From assembly GCF_000701505.1 (NCBI RefSeq), contig NZ_KL370786.1, positions 140,468-204,467 of the forward strand: a DNA stretch of 64,000 bases. Direction: 5' to 3'. The translations under genes and the position numbers were made by a program. Below, piece after piece: positions 18,532 to 27,566 of the stretch. The stretch comes from Dyadobacter crusticola DSM 16708. Lineage in GTDB: Bacteria; Bacteroidota; Bacteroidia; Cytophagales; Spirosomataceae. The notes beneath the pieces are model-generated. The model saw nothing but the letters and a program-made list of their open reading frames with translations. It searched no databases and had not been told where the DNA came from. The stretch's first letter is position 1, and each line of letters starts with the position of its first letter.

Positions 18532-21500
18532 GTGAAAAATCTGCTAATTACGTTCTGGTGCCTGTTTATGTGTCTGACCTGCCTCGGGCAGAGCGTACCT
18601 TATTACTTCAAAAGCTACACAGTTTCGGAGGGGCTTTCGGGCAATGCAACCACCGATATTATCCAGGATAAAAAAGGCTTCATCTGGATCGCCAGCCGCA
18701 ATGGGCTCAACCGGTTTGATGGCAATTCTTTTAAAATTTTCAGGAGCAAAGAGGGCGATTCTACCAGTCTGGGGAGTAACTCTGTTTTTTCACTATACGA
18801 AGATGATGACGAAAAGCTCTGGATCGGGACACACAAGGGAGTTTATGTATATAATCCAATTTTAGACCAATTTGCTGCCTTCAAGTTAATCCCAACCGGC
18901 GAAGTACGTGCGGTGCGCGGCGACAGGAAAGGCGGGCTTTGGATTATTTCCGACAATCAGCTCTACCGCTTTGACTCCAAAAGAGGAACAGTAACTGCAC
19001 TTCCCGACGCTGCCAACACGGTTTCCATTCACGTTTCGGCGAGCGGCAAAGTATGGGCGGCGTTTAGCAACGGAGTCATCCGCCGCTATCATCCGGAGGT
19101 AGGTACCGTTTCGAAGTACGACCTCTCGGGCCGGGTCAATGAGATTTTTTCCAATATGAGGCTGCATTCCGTTTCCGATTCCACCTTGCTGGTCGGGAAT
19201 ATGAAACGCATTCTGCTTTTCAATATTCGCACACAACAGATCACCGATATATCGAGAGAAACAGGGCATGAAAGGGACATATACATGCATACCTTTTTTG
19301 AAAACGGGAAAGACGAATACTGGCTGGGCTCCGAGTCGGGACTTTTCATTCTCGACCTGAAAAAGAAAAAGATGAAGCAAATCGTCAAAGAGAAGTTCAA
19401 TCCCTACTCGATCACGGACAATATTATTAATGCGATTTTCAAAGATAGGGAAGGGGGAATTTGGATCAGTACGCAATTTGGCGGCGTCAACTATTACTCT
19501 TCGGAGTATAACCGTTTTCAGAAATATTTTCCCCAGCCCGGCAACAGTATCAGCGGCAGCCTCGTCCACGAGATCACCAAAGACCAGTATGGTAAGCTCT
19601 GGATCGGCACCGAGGATGCAGGGCTGAATCAGCTGGATCTCCAAACCGGCAAATTCACGGCATTTCTGCCTGACGGAAAAAAGGGGAGCATTGCCTACCA
19701 CAATCTGCACGGTCTCGTTGCCGACGGTGACAAGCTCTGGATCGGAACCTACGAGCACGGGCTGGATGTGATGGATTTGAAAACCGGCAAGGTGATCAAG
19801 CATTATACCACGCGTATGCCCAATACTTTCGGCAGCAATTTCATTGTAACATTATATAAGACGCGCAGCTCGGACATCCTGGTCGGCACCTGGTCGGGGT
19901 TATTCAAGTACAACCGAGACACGGACGATTTTACGCCCATTACCTTTGTGAATACGCAGGTACAAAGCATTCACGAAGACAAACATGGAACACTTTGGGT
20001 GGCCAGTTATGGGGGCGGGATCTTTTATTTCAACTCAAAGACAGGAAAAAAAGGCAGGATCCAGTACGATGCAAGTAAGAAGGGCGGGCTGCTGGACAAC
20101 TATATAAACAGCCTTTACCAAAGCAAAGACGGCGATTTATGGTTCTGCACGGAACATGGACTGTCGCGATACAATGCGGTGACGGAGAAATTTAAAAACT
20201 ACCGCATTGAAGACGGTCTGCCGGATAACCAGGTATTCCGCGTGCTGGAAGATGATCTTGGAAACCACTGGATCTCGACCTCGCGCGGCTTGTCTATGCT
20301 GAACTCCAAAACAGGAAAATTCACCAATTACAATGAAGCAAACGGACTGCCCAGCGAGCAGTTTAATTATAATTCATCCTTCAAAAATGACGATGGTACC
20401 TTGTTTTTCGGAACAGTAGCGGGGCTGATCAGCTTCAAACCCGGCTCATTCAATAAAAATACCTACGTTCCACCTGTATACGTAACCGGCATTCAGGCCA
20501 ACAACCAGGAACTGCGGATAGGAGGGAAGGATTCTCCTCTTACCGAATCCCCGGTTTATACCGGATGGATCAGGCTGCCCTACGATCGTTCGAGCCTCAG
20601 CTTCGATGTGGCGGCGCTTAGCTATGTGATCCCGCAAATGAATAGCTATAAATATAAAATGGAGGGATTTGATTCAGAATGGTTTACGTTATCAGACAAT
20701 AAAAAAATCACCTTTTCAAAACTCCCCCCGGGCCATTATGTGTTACGAATTAAGGGGTCGAATAACGATCACGTTTGGAATAGTCGGGAAGCCAGGCTGA
20801 ATATCGACATTTTACCTCCGTGGTGGGCTACAACCTGGGCGTATTTGCTTTATGCTGTGATTGTGTCCGCTATCGGTATTACCGTTTTCCGGTATTACCA
20901 CCTGGCAATGGGCGAGAAAAATAAGCGGGAGATCGACGCCATTGAAATCGGGAAAGAACGGGAGATATACAATGCGAAAATCGACTTCTTTACCAACGTT
21001 GCCCACGAAATCAGAACGCCGCTGACGCTCATTAAAATGCCGCTGGACAAGCTGCTGGCGGACCAAAGAGCGGATGCGGAAACATTTGAGAACCTGAACA
21101 TGATTAATAAAAATGCCAATCGTCTCATTGATCTGACCAATCAGCTGCTGGATTTCCGCAAAGCTGAGGCGAATAATTTTAGTTTGAATTTCACAAAAAC
21201 AGATATCAACGAGCTGCTTAGCGACGTGTTCTCTACTTTCCGGCCCGCCGCCGAGCAGAAGAACCTGAGCTATAAAATCGAGCTCCCCAGAATTGCATTA
21301 CAAGCATTTGTTGACATTGAAGCCTGTAAAAAAATCATCAGCAACCTGATTAACAATGCGATCAAATACGCTGATCAGTCGGTGAAAATAAAGCTGCTGC
21401 CTTTCAGCAGCGACGATCTGCTTTTCCATATTGAATTTACAAATGACGGTCTCATTATTGACGATGAAGATAAGGACAGGATTTTCGAACCATTTTACCG

Positions 21501-22503
21501 GGTGGCTGCCAGCCAGAAACAGGAGGGTACCGGAATAGGCCTTCCGCTCGCTCGTTCCCTGGCCGAGCTGCACAAAGGAAAGCTGGAACTAAGGCGCCAG
21601 GAAAGCCAGCAGAATACATTCCTGCTTTCGCTGCCCATTCACCAGGACTACGAAATGGACCTGAAAGGCGAAAATGAAGAGGTATCAGAGGATTTTCTTT
21701 TAACCGACGAGCCAAACCATTCGGCAGACCCGGCCAAGCCCGTGATCCTGCTGGTGGAAGATAACGTCGAGATCCTCCACTATCTGAGCCGCGAACTGAG
21801 TGCGTCTTACAATGTAATGCGTGCACTGGATGGTCAGCAGGCTGTTGAAATTTTGCAGCACGAAAACGTGCACCTGGTTATCAGCGACATTATGATGCCG
21901 GTTATGGACGGAATTGAGCTTTGCAGAAAGATGAAGCACGACGTGCAGTTCAGCCACATTCCGATTATACTTCTGACTGCCAAAAACTCGATCAATTCCA
22001 GGATTGAGGGGCTGGAAGTAGGTGCCGATGCTTACATTGAGAAGCCTTTTTCCCTTGATCACCTCGCTGCCCAGATCACCAATCTGATTAATAACAGGAA
22101 CATTATCAAAGAATACTTTGCACGCTCGCCTTTGACGCATATCAAAGGAATTGCCTTTTCAAAGGCAGATAAGGACTTTTTGGAACAGCTTAACAGCATT
22201 ATCACCAGCCGCATTGCCGATAGTAACCTGGATGTAGATCTGCTTTCATCGCTGATGAACATGAGCAGACCTACCTTGTACCGGAAGATCAAGGGGATTT
22301 CGGATATGACACCCAACGAGCTGATCAACTTGTCGCGTCTGAAAAAAGCCGCGGAGCTGCTTTCGGAAAACAAATACAAGATCAACGAAGTGGCCGATAT
22401 GGTGGGATACAGTGTTCCAACCAACTTTTCACGCGATTTTCAGAAGCAATTCGGCGTCAGCCCGTCCAACTACATTTCCAAGTTGCAGAAGGGGATTGCA
22501 TAG
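18532..22503 (+). CDS. Hybrid two-component system sensor/regulator (HTCS)
   Basis: 1323 residues, starting at GTG. A signal peptide precedes a long periplasmic sensor of two-component propeller repeats (KLWIGTHKGVYVYNP, GIWISTQFGGVNYY, KLWIGTEDAGLNQLD and others) and a Y_Y_Y domain (about 660-760). One membrane helix at about 770-790 leads to HisKA with phospho-acceptor His825 (NVAHEIRTPLTL). A HATPase domain follows (NLINNAIKYA, GTGIGLPLARSLAELH), then a receiver with phospho-acceptor Asp1119 (VISDIMMPVMDG), and a C-terminal AraC domain (PTLYRKIKGISDMTPNELI). HTCS proteins sense a glycan breakdown product and activate the neighbouring SusC-SusD operon; divergent placement supports that here. 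Confidence 0.96.
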   Translation: MKNLLITFWCLFMCLTCLGQSVPYYFKSYTVSEGLSGNATTDIIQDKKGFIWIASRNGLNRFDGNSFKIFRSKEGDSTSLGSNSVFSLYEDDDEKLWIGTHKGVYVYNPILDQFAAFKLIPTGEVRAVRGDRKGGLWIISDNQLYRFDSKRGTVTALPDAANTVSIHVSASGKVWAAFSNGVIRRYHPEVGTVSKYDLSGRVNEIFSNMRLHSVSDSTLLVGNMKRILLFNIRTQQITDISRETGHERDIYMHTFFENGKDEYWLGSESGLFILDLKKKKMKQIVKEKFNPYSITDNIINAIFKDREGGIWISTQFGGVNYYSSEYNRFQKYFPQPGNSISGSLVHEITKDQYGKLWIGTEDAGLNQLDLQTGKFTAFLPDGKKGSIAYHNLHGLVADGDKLWIGTYEHGLDVMDLKTGKVIKHYTTRMPNTFGSNFIVTLYKTRSSDILVGTWSGLFKYNRDTDDFTPITFVNTQVQSIHEDKHGTLWVASYGGGIFYFNSKTGKKGRIQYDASKKGGLLDNYINSLYQSKDGDLWFCTEHGLSRYNAVTEKFKNYRIEDGLPDNQVFRVLEDDLGNHWISTSRGLSMLNSKTGKFTNYNEANGLPSEQFNYNSSFKNDDGTLFFGTVAGLISFKPGSFNKNTYVPPVYVTGIQANNQELRIGGKDSPLTESPVYTGWIRLPYDRSSLSFDVAALSYVIPQMNSYKYKMEGFDSEWFTLSDNKKITFSKLPPGHYVLRIKGSNNDHVWNSREARLNIDILPPWWATTWAYLLYAVIVSAIGITVFRYYHLAMGEKNKREIDAIEIGKEREIYNAKIDFFTNVAHEIRTPLTLIKMPLDKLLADQRADAETFENLNMINKNANRLIDLTNQLLDFRKAEANNFSLNFTKTDINELLSDVFSTFRPAAEQKNLSYKIELPRIALQAFVDIEACKKIISNLINNAIKYADQSVKIKLLPFSSDDLLFHIEFTNDGLIIDDEDKDRIFEPFYRVAASQKQEGTGIGLPLARSLAELHKGKLELRRQESQQNTFLLSLPIHQDYEMDLKGENEEVSEDFLLTDEPNHSADPAKPVILLVEDNVEILHYLSRELSASYNVMRALDGQQAVEILQHENVHLVISDIMMPVMDGIELCRKMKHDVQFSHIPIILLTAKNSINSRIEGLEVGADAYIEKPFSLDHLAAQITNLINNRNIIKEYFARSPLTHIKGIAFSKADKDFLEQLNSIITSRIADSNLDVDLLSSLMNMSRPTLYRKIKGISDMTPNELINLSRLKKAAELLSENKYKINEVADMVGYSVPTNFSRDFQKQFGVSPSNYISKLQKGIA

Positions 22504-22511
22504 CGGCTTCG

Positions 22512-22820
22512 TTAGTTGATTATTTCAATTTGCGACGATCTGATCAGCAGCTGCTGCTGACGGAATTGCGCTTCGAGCGCAGCTTTATAAGGTTTCCAGA
22601 AACTGGATTCGACTTCCTCAGCCATTACCTCGAAAATAATGATCTCGTCACGTGTTGTTTTACCGTCTTCTTTCCACAACCCTGTGGCAGGTGCCCGCTG
22701 GTAAATCGTGACGCCGCCAAACTGTGTGGTGAGCTTAGTTTTGATTTCGGTGAAGAATTTTTCGTCGAACCGGTTTCCGTCAGGATCGTAAGCCGGTATG
22801 AAGATCTGGATTAACTGCAT
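22512..22820 (-). CDS. Hypothetical protein (102 aa)
   Basis: A 102-residue soluble protein beginning MQLIQIFIPAYDPDGNRFDE. Its strand-helix pattern, with central GGVTIYQRAPATGLWKEDG and the stretch DEIIIFEVMAEEVES, resembles a small alpha/beta ferredoxin-like barrel. No catalytic motif can be identified. Its 3' end meets the HTCS gene convergently after 8 bases. The receiver-protein gene lies 27 nt upstream on the same strand, so the two may form an operon. Confidence 0.65.
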   Translation of the reverse strand: MQLIQIFIPAYDPDGNRFDEKFFTEIKTKLTTQFGGVTIYQRAPATGLWKEDGKTTRDEIIIFEVMAEEVESSFWKPYKAALEAQFRQQQLLIRSSQIEIIN

Positions 22821-22847
22821 GTAAATTGGATTTTGTTCTGCCGCGAC

Positions 22848-23240
22848 TTAGCCCGCTTGCAATAAATGCTGCAATTCTGTGGTCAGAGCCGAGATGCGTC
22901 CTGTTTTTTCAATGAATTTATCTACCCCGATTGTTTCCAGTTGTGGTTTCCATTCCTCGGGAATTGAGGTGGAATAAATGATAATGATTGGGCTATCAAA
23001 CTCTTGCAATCCTTGTAATTGTTGCAGGCACTGGGCGCCGCCGATCCTGGGCAGGCTTATATCCACAAAAACGAAACCGGGCGGCGTTACCGGCCCGCTG
23101 TTGAAATGCGCCAATGCAGATTCACAATCCGGAAAAAACAGGCATTCCAAATTTCTGTCCACATCGTCGAGAGCCATTTTGAAAATTTCATGATCGTCGG
23201 TATCATCGTCGATCAGCACAAATAGACCTTTGTTTCCCAT
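22848..23240 (-). CDS. Single-domain response regulator
   Basis: 130 residues from the Met of MGNKGLFVLIDDDTDDHEIF; an in-frame Met ten codons upstream is a less likely start. The receiver features are present: acidic cluster DDDTDD, phospho-acceptor Asp in VFVDISLPRIGG, switch Ser/Thr in IIYSTS, and Lys in FIEKTG. There is no output domain. Such stand-alone receivers in Bacteroidetes often take part in phosphorelays. No partner kinase is adjacent. Confidence 0.85.
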   Translation of the reverse strand: MGNKGLFVLIDDDTDDHEIFKMALDDVDRNLECLFFPDCESALAHFNSGPVTPPGFVFVDISLPRIGGAQCLQQLQGLQEFDSPIIIIYSTSIPEEWKPQLETIGVDKFIEKTGRISALTTELQHLLQAG

Positions 23241-23315
23241 AGTTGACTTGTACTTTGGTTGCATTCTCAACGAACACTATAAAAATCATGCAAGCCCGGG
23301 ATCCTTTATCCCAAC

Positions 23316-24558
23316 TTACCCGCCGCTTTTTAACTGCTGCGACAGCCGGTGAGCTTCTTCGATCACGTCAGGCGGGTATTGATTCATTTCAAGAATGCGG
23401 ATTGCATTGGTTGTAGTCAACTTCCCCGGTTTGATCTTGTAGTCAAAATGAATATCGTTCTGGTCGATCACTTCTGTGAAATGATAGCTATCGAAGTCGT
23501 GTGCGAGGTAGTCCGCAAGCTCTCTGTCGTGGGTAGAAACCAGGACCAGGTTGTTGTGCCCCGCCAGGTAAGTGAGCACGGATTTGCCGATCGATATCCG
23601 CTCCACAGAGTTAGTGCCCTTGAACAGCTCGTCGAGTAAAAACAGGTTGCATTCGTCAGATAGGCTGTGTTCTAATAAATGTTTCAGGCTAAGAACCTCC
23701 TCGAAGTAGTAGCTCTTGTCACTGAGCAGATCATCTGCAATTCTGATGGAAGAATAAACCCGCATGGGCGGCATTGAAAAAGCGCTGGCAAAGCAGGTGT
23801 TGATGGTTTGGCCCAGAATAACATTGATACCTAATGTGCGGATGAAGGTAGTTTTGCCGGACATATTAGAGCCTGTCAGCAAAGCTGATTTCCCGTTCAG
23901 GTCGATGTCGTTGGAAACGCCGGCAAATATCAACGGATGGTAAACCTCCCTGGCAACGAGGCGTCTGCCGGACGCATTCATTTCCGGCACGCAGAAGTAG
24001 GGACAATCCTCCCTCAAAGCAAGCGTGGAAAGTGCCAGGTCGATCTCGGCCACAAAGCAGGTTCACCGGCAACAGGAGCATCAGAAGGATGACCAGCTGC
24101 GGGAAAATGAAGAAAAGGGCTACTGTGAACACACTTACGCAGCAGAGCGTTTGTATCAGCCAGAACCATTTTGGTCTTTGCAGGTATTTCTCCTGGAAAA
24201 GTCCGGGCAGGTAGTAGGCGTCTTTCTTATTCAGTTTTGCAACTTTGGCTGCAATGCTCGCCCTCAGGTCAGGATTTTTGTGAAAAACAGAGATCAGGCC
24301 TTCCAGCTTCTGCTTGCGCGCATCGTTTTTTGGTATTGTCCTCAAAACATAATACAACAGCTGCTGCCCGGGACATGACAAAGTGCGATCTATGAATTTA
24401 AATACATCTTCAAGGTCCAGGTCCTGATAAGTCCGGTCTGATATCGTCTGCGAATCTTTGTCTTTTGCTGCTTTGACAAAGTATTTTCCGATCTGGTCAA
24501 AGTTAAACGGACTGTTCTTGATCTTTTGCTGAGTCAGGTTCTTGATATCGCTTTTCAT
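23316..24558 (-). pseudogene. MutS-like membrane-associated ATPase, internally deleted and frameshifted
   Basis: Two overlapping frames give the two ends of one protein. The first (Met at 24558) has a helical N-terminus and two membrane helices (VFTVALFFIFPQLVILLMLL) and runs to PVNLL. The second resumes at VAEIDLALSTLALREDCPYF and carries a complete MutS-type ATPase: Walker A LLTGSNMSGKTTFIRTLG, Walker B LFLLDELFKGTNS, and the STHD signature. In intact homologues, as I remember them, roughly 100-150 residues of core/lever domain lie between these points; here they are directly joined with a change of frame near 24040-24060. The product would be truncated, so I call a pseudogene. A sequencing or assembly error could restore the frame but not the missing core. 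Confidence 0.78.
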
Positions 24559-24633
24559 CAGTTGCGGGTAAATGGGACAGCTCCAATTTATCGCTAATTC
24601 ACAGTATAATGCATTCAGCTTGTGGTATATAGC

Positions 24634-24680
24634 CGAAAGCCACACAGGAACGGGGGATATCCGCGTCTGTGTGGCTTTCG
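24634..24680 (-). terminator. Terminator-like hairpin downstream of the SRPBCC gene
   Basis: Perfect 14-bp stem CGAAAGCCACACAG / CTGTGTGGCTTTCG with a 19-nt loop, placed between the SRPBCC stop and the MutS-like gene start on the - strand. It lacks a strong T-run, so termination strength is uncertain. Confidence 0.6.
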
Positions 24681-24701
24681 TGTATGTGCAATATGTGTAA
24701 A

Positions 24702-25301
24702 TTACTCAGGCTCTGCGCCGCCAACCTTTACTTGTTCAGGCGCTTCGTTGTACCCGCCGGAGCGGTCGTTCATCTGGTCGCCGTTTTTCAGGTTGTCACG
24801 CTCTTCCGGGCGCTGGCCCGAGTCGCCTGACTGGGAAGTTGTCCCTTCTTCGTTTGAGCCGCCAGAAGAAAGGTATGAGCTCAGTGAATCCAGTCCTTTT
24901 TCCCAGCCGTCTTCGTGTGTCTTAAGGAATTCTTCGCCCTTAAATCCTTCCTGTACTACGTTCAGCTTGCTGCCTTCGCCTTCCGCCGAAAACGTAATGT
25001 TTAATGTATACCCGTTTTCAGAACCTTCGTCGTTCAAATTCCAGATCCAGGAGTATACCAGCTTTTCATTAGGTACCACCTCACTGTAAGTCCCGGTGAT
25101 TTGTAAGCCCGCGTTTCCGACGTTGTACTCAACCGAGCCGCCTTCTTTCAGCTCATTTTTGACGTCCACCAGCTGGTTACCCATTGGTTTCCACCATTGT
25201 TTCAGATGTTCAGCCTCAGTCCAGGCTTTGAAAAGCGTTTCTACATCAGTATCAAACTGCCGCTCTATTTCAATTACATGTGTTTTTTGACCCGTTTCCA
25301 T
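24702..25301 (-). CDS. SRPBCC (AHSA1-like) domain protein with charged tail
   Basis: 199 residues. Residues 5-145 form a START-like SRPBCC fold of the AHSA1 group: IEIERQFDTDVETLFKAWTE, the KQWWKPMG motif, the GGSVEYNVGNAGLQITGTYS strands, and a C-terminal helix with THEDGWEKGLDSLSSYL. These folds bind small hydrophobic ligands or act as co-chaperones. Residues 150-199 are an added low-complexity Ser/Gly/Asp/Glu-rich tail ending in EPE, likely disordered; I do not recall it from ordinary family members. Single gene between two hairpins. Confidence 0.85.
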   Translation of the reverse strand: METGQKTHVIEIERQFDTDVETLFKAWTEAEHLKQWWKPMGNQLVDVKNELKEGGSVEYNVGNAGLQITGTYSEVVPNEKLVYSWIWNLNDEGSENGYTLNITFSAEGEGSKLNVVQEGFKGEEFLKTHEDGWEKGLDSLSSYLSSGGSNEEGTTSQSGDSGQRPEERDNLKNGDQMNDRSGGYNEAPEQVKVGGAEPE

Positions 25302-25412
25302 TTTCCTGAATTTAGTTTGTTGATTATTGAAGCCAGTGTATGCACCGTCTCTTTATAATAATTGTGCCTTGGCTGGCCGATTCAGGTAAATGTCGGGTAA
25401 TGTAGCTGAATA

Positions 25413-26672
25413 TCAAGAGTAGCGGTTGCGGGCGTCATAGGCGAGGCCAAGTCCCACGCTGGACAGCTTGTTTTCTTCGGACCATTCAGCTGTGGGAAAC
25501 AGCTTCCGGAACTGCTGCTGAATAAGCGGAATTTCGGTGGAGCCGCCCGTCATGATCACCAGTCCGATCGCCTCGGCTGTGATACCGGCAGCCAGCAGGC
25601 ATTCCCGCGCCGCTGCCACAATGCGCTCAGCTTTTGTATTGATGGCAATGTTGAAGTTTTCCCTGTCGACCTGAATGCGCAGGTCTTCGTCTATAAAACC
25701 CAGGGTTGCAGCGTAGCTCTCTTTGCCGGCGAGTCCGATTTTGATCTTCTCAGTTTCAGCCAGTACTGCGTGGCCGGTTTCCTGTTCGAGTACATTGATC
25801 AGCCTGCCGTAGCGTACCGGATCGTGGGTTTCCCGCAGCAATTGTTTGGCTTGAAAAATGGTCTTGTTCGTGTAAAGGAAGTTGACCTTGCTCCATTCCG
25901 AAAGATCAAAATAGTGGTAGGAGGGTACTTCGAGGTTTTTAGCGCCATACCGCGACCGGAAACCCAGCTCGGGCATCATTTCAGCCAGGCTCAGGTCTTT
26001 GTCAAAATCATTTCCACCCAGCCTTACGCCGGTATTGGCCAGGATATCACTGTCACGATCGTGTTTTCTGGCGTTTTCGCGCGACAGGCGGATTACCGTA
26101 AAGTCCGATGTTCCACCGCCCAGATCTACGACCATCGCCAGTTTTTCGCCCGAAACCTTTGCTTCATGCGCGAATGCGGCGGCGATCGGTTCATATTGGA
26201 AACCTACCTGCTCAAAACCAATGCTCATTGCCACGGCTTTCAGCTCGTTTTCTGCGCGCTGGTCGGCGGCCGGGTCATTATCGATAAAATGCACGGGCCG
26301 GCCCATTACCACGTGGCGCAGCTCGGTGCCGCAGTCGGCTTCCGCCTTTGCTTTCATCTGTTGCAAAAAGGCAGCAATGATCTGATCAAACTTCATCAGC
26401 TCTCCATTGACCATCGTTCCCTGCCGCATTGCCGGGGTGCCCAGTACCCTTTTCAAACTTCGCATCAGGCGACCTGGCTGTCGGGAAAGAAAGCGCTCGG
26501 TAGCTTGCCGACCAAAGAATGCCGCATTGTCCTTTCTTGCAAAGAACATCGCGCTGGGAATGGTGTTGTGATTGTTTTCAACCGGGATCAGGAAAACGTC
26601 GGATTGGGTTGCTATCGCCAGACTTGAATTGGAAGTGCCGAAATCTATGCCGCAAAAAACAGGAGTTGTCAT
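25413..26672 (-). CDS. Hsp70-family (YegD-like) ATPase/chaperone
   Basis: 419 residues with the actin/Hsp70 nucleotide-binding fold: phosphate-1 CGIDFGTSNSSLAIA, phosphate-2 VVDLGGGTSDFTVI, the adenosine motif VIMTGGSTEIPLI, and YEPIAAAFAHEA. It stops after the ATPase domain, without the substrate-binding domain and lid of DnaK, as in YegD. The substrate is unknown. It is followed 66 nt upstream on the same strand by a LytTR regulator, which need not be related. Confidence 0.9.
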   Translation of the reverse strand: MTTPVFCGIDFGTSNSSLAIATQSDVFLIPVENNHNTIPSAMFFARKDNAAFFGRQATERFLSRQPGRLMRSLKRVLGTPAMRQGTMVNGELMKFDQIIAAFLQQMKAKAEADCGTELRHVVMGRPVHFIDNDPAADQRAENELKAVAMSIGFEQVGFQYEPIAAAFAHEAKVSGEKLAMVVDLGGGTSDFTVIRLSRENARKHDRDSDILANTGVRLGGNDFDKDLSLAEMMPELGFRSRYGAKNLEVPSYHYFDLSEWSKVNFLYTNKTIFQAKQLLRETHDPVRYGRLINVLEQETGHAVLAETEKIKIGLAGKESYAATLGFIDEDLRIQVDRENFNIAINTKAERIVAAARECLLAAGITAEAIGLVIMTGGSTEIPLIQQQFRKLFPTAEWSEENKLSSVGLGLAYDARNRYS

Positions 26673-26738
26673 TTTTTCAAAAATTGGGCGCGCAATTTCT
26701 GATTATTTAGCGGTTTTTCTATGTCAATACGCATTCTT

Positions 26739-27566
26739 TTATTTTCCCATCCATTTACGGAAATCATTGGATTTTTCCCTGCTGACGATCACTTCCTTCT
26801 CGAAACCGGGCTTCAATGTAAGCGCCAGCCGGTTGTTATAGTAGGGCTGGATCTGCGTTACTGCATTGTGCGTGACGATGATGCCGCGATTAATCCGGAA
26901 AAAGTGTGCCGGGTCGAGGAACTGCTCGATCTCGTCCATTCTGTAATCCACCACAAATTTTTGCCCCTGATGATTTTTGAAAAAACTGATACTTTCTTCG
27001 GTAAAAAAGAACGCAATCTCTGATACTTCAATGGAGAGCAGCCTGCCGCCTTGTTTCACCAGAAACCGCTTGCGGTACTCGACAGCCGGCTGCTGGATCT
27101 GCAATGTTTTTAAAATATTTTCAAGACTGGCCGATAACGCTGAATGCGGCTGAGACTCTGCCGATGCTTCTACCCGGGATTGGTTTTTGTGCATTCCCGT
27201 GAGGTCGTAAAACTTGCGGATACTGCGCTGCAAATCCTCCTGCTGCACAGGTTTCAGCAGATAGTCGATGCTGTTGACCTTGAATGCCTGCAAAGCATAT
27301 TCATCGTAAGATGTAGTGAATATGACGGTACTTTGAATGGATACGCGGTTGAAGATCTCGAAGCTTTGTCCGTCCGCCAGCTCTATGTCCATAAAGATCA
27401 GGTCAGGCTCACTTTCCCCATTTTCCCGGTTTGTCTTCACCCATTCTACGGTCGCTGCAATGCTCGGTGTGACTGCCTTAATGATCATTTCGGGCGCAGT
27501 TTCTTCCAGTAATTTGGTCAGTTTGCGTACAGCTAGCTTCTCGTCTTCAACAATTAATACGTTCAT
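26739..27566 (-). CDS. LytTR-family response regulator
   Basis: 275 residues. The receiver domain (1-125) has MNVLIVEDEKLAVRKL, phospho-acceptor Asp in LIFMDIELADGQSF, and KPVQQED with the conserved Lys. A linker at 126-165 leads to a LytTR DNA-binding domain (about 165-270, with FLVKQGGRLLSIEVSEIAFF, FFRINRGIIVTHNAV and LTLKPGFEKEVIVSREK). It is the last gene of a three-gene operon behind two LytS-type kinases and overlaps the second by four bases. Confidence 0.95.
   Translation of the reverse strand: MNVLIVEDEKLAVRKLTKLLEETAPEMIIKAVTPSIAATVEWVKTNRENGESEPDLIFMDIELADGQSFEIFNRVSIQSTVIFTTSYDEYALQAFKVNSIDYLLKPVQQEDLQRSIRKFYDLTGMHKNQSRVEASAESQPHSALSASLENILKTLQIQQPAVEYRKRFLVKQGGRLLSIEVSEIAFFFTEESISFFKNHQGQKFVVDYRMDEIEQFLDPAHFFRINRGIIVTHNAVTQIQPYYNNRLALTLKPGFEKEVIVSREKSNDFRKWMGK

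Noticed and set aside
18886..19803. 305-residue frame on the - strand
   Set aside because: Antisense to the propeller part of the HTCS gene; an artefact of the codon composition of the repeats.
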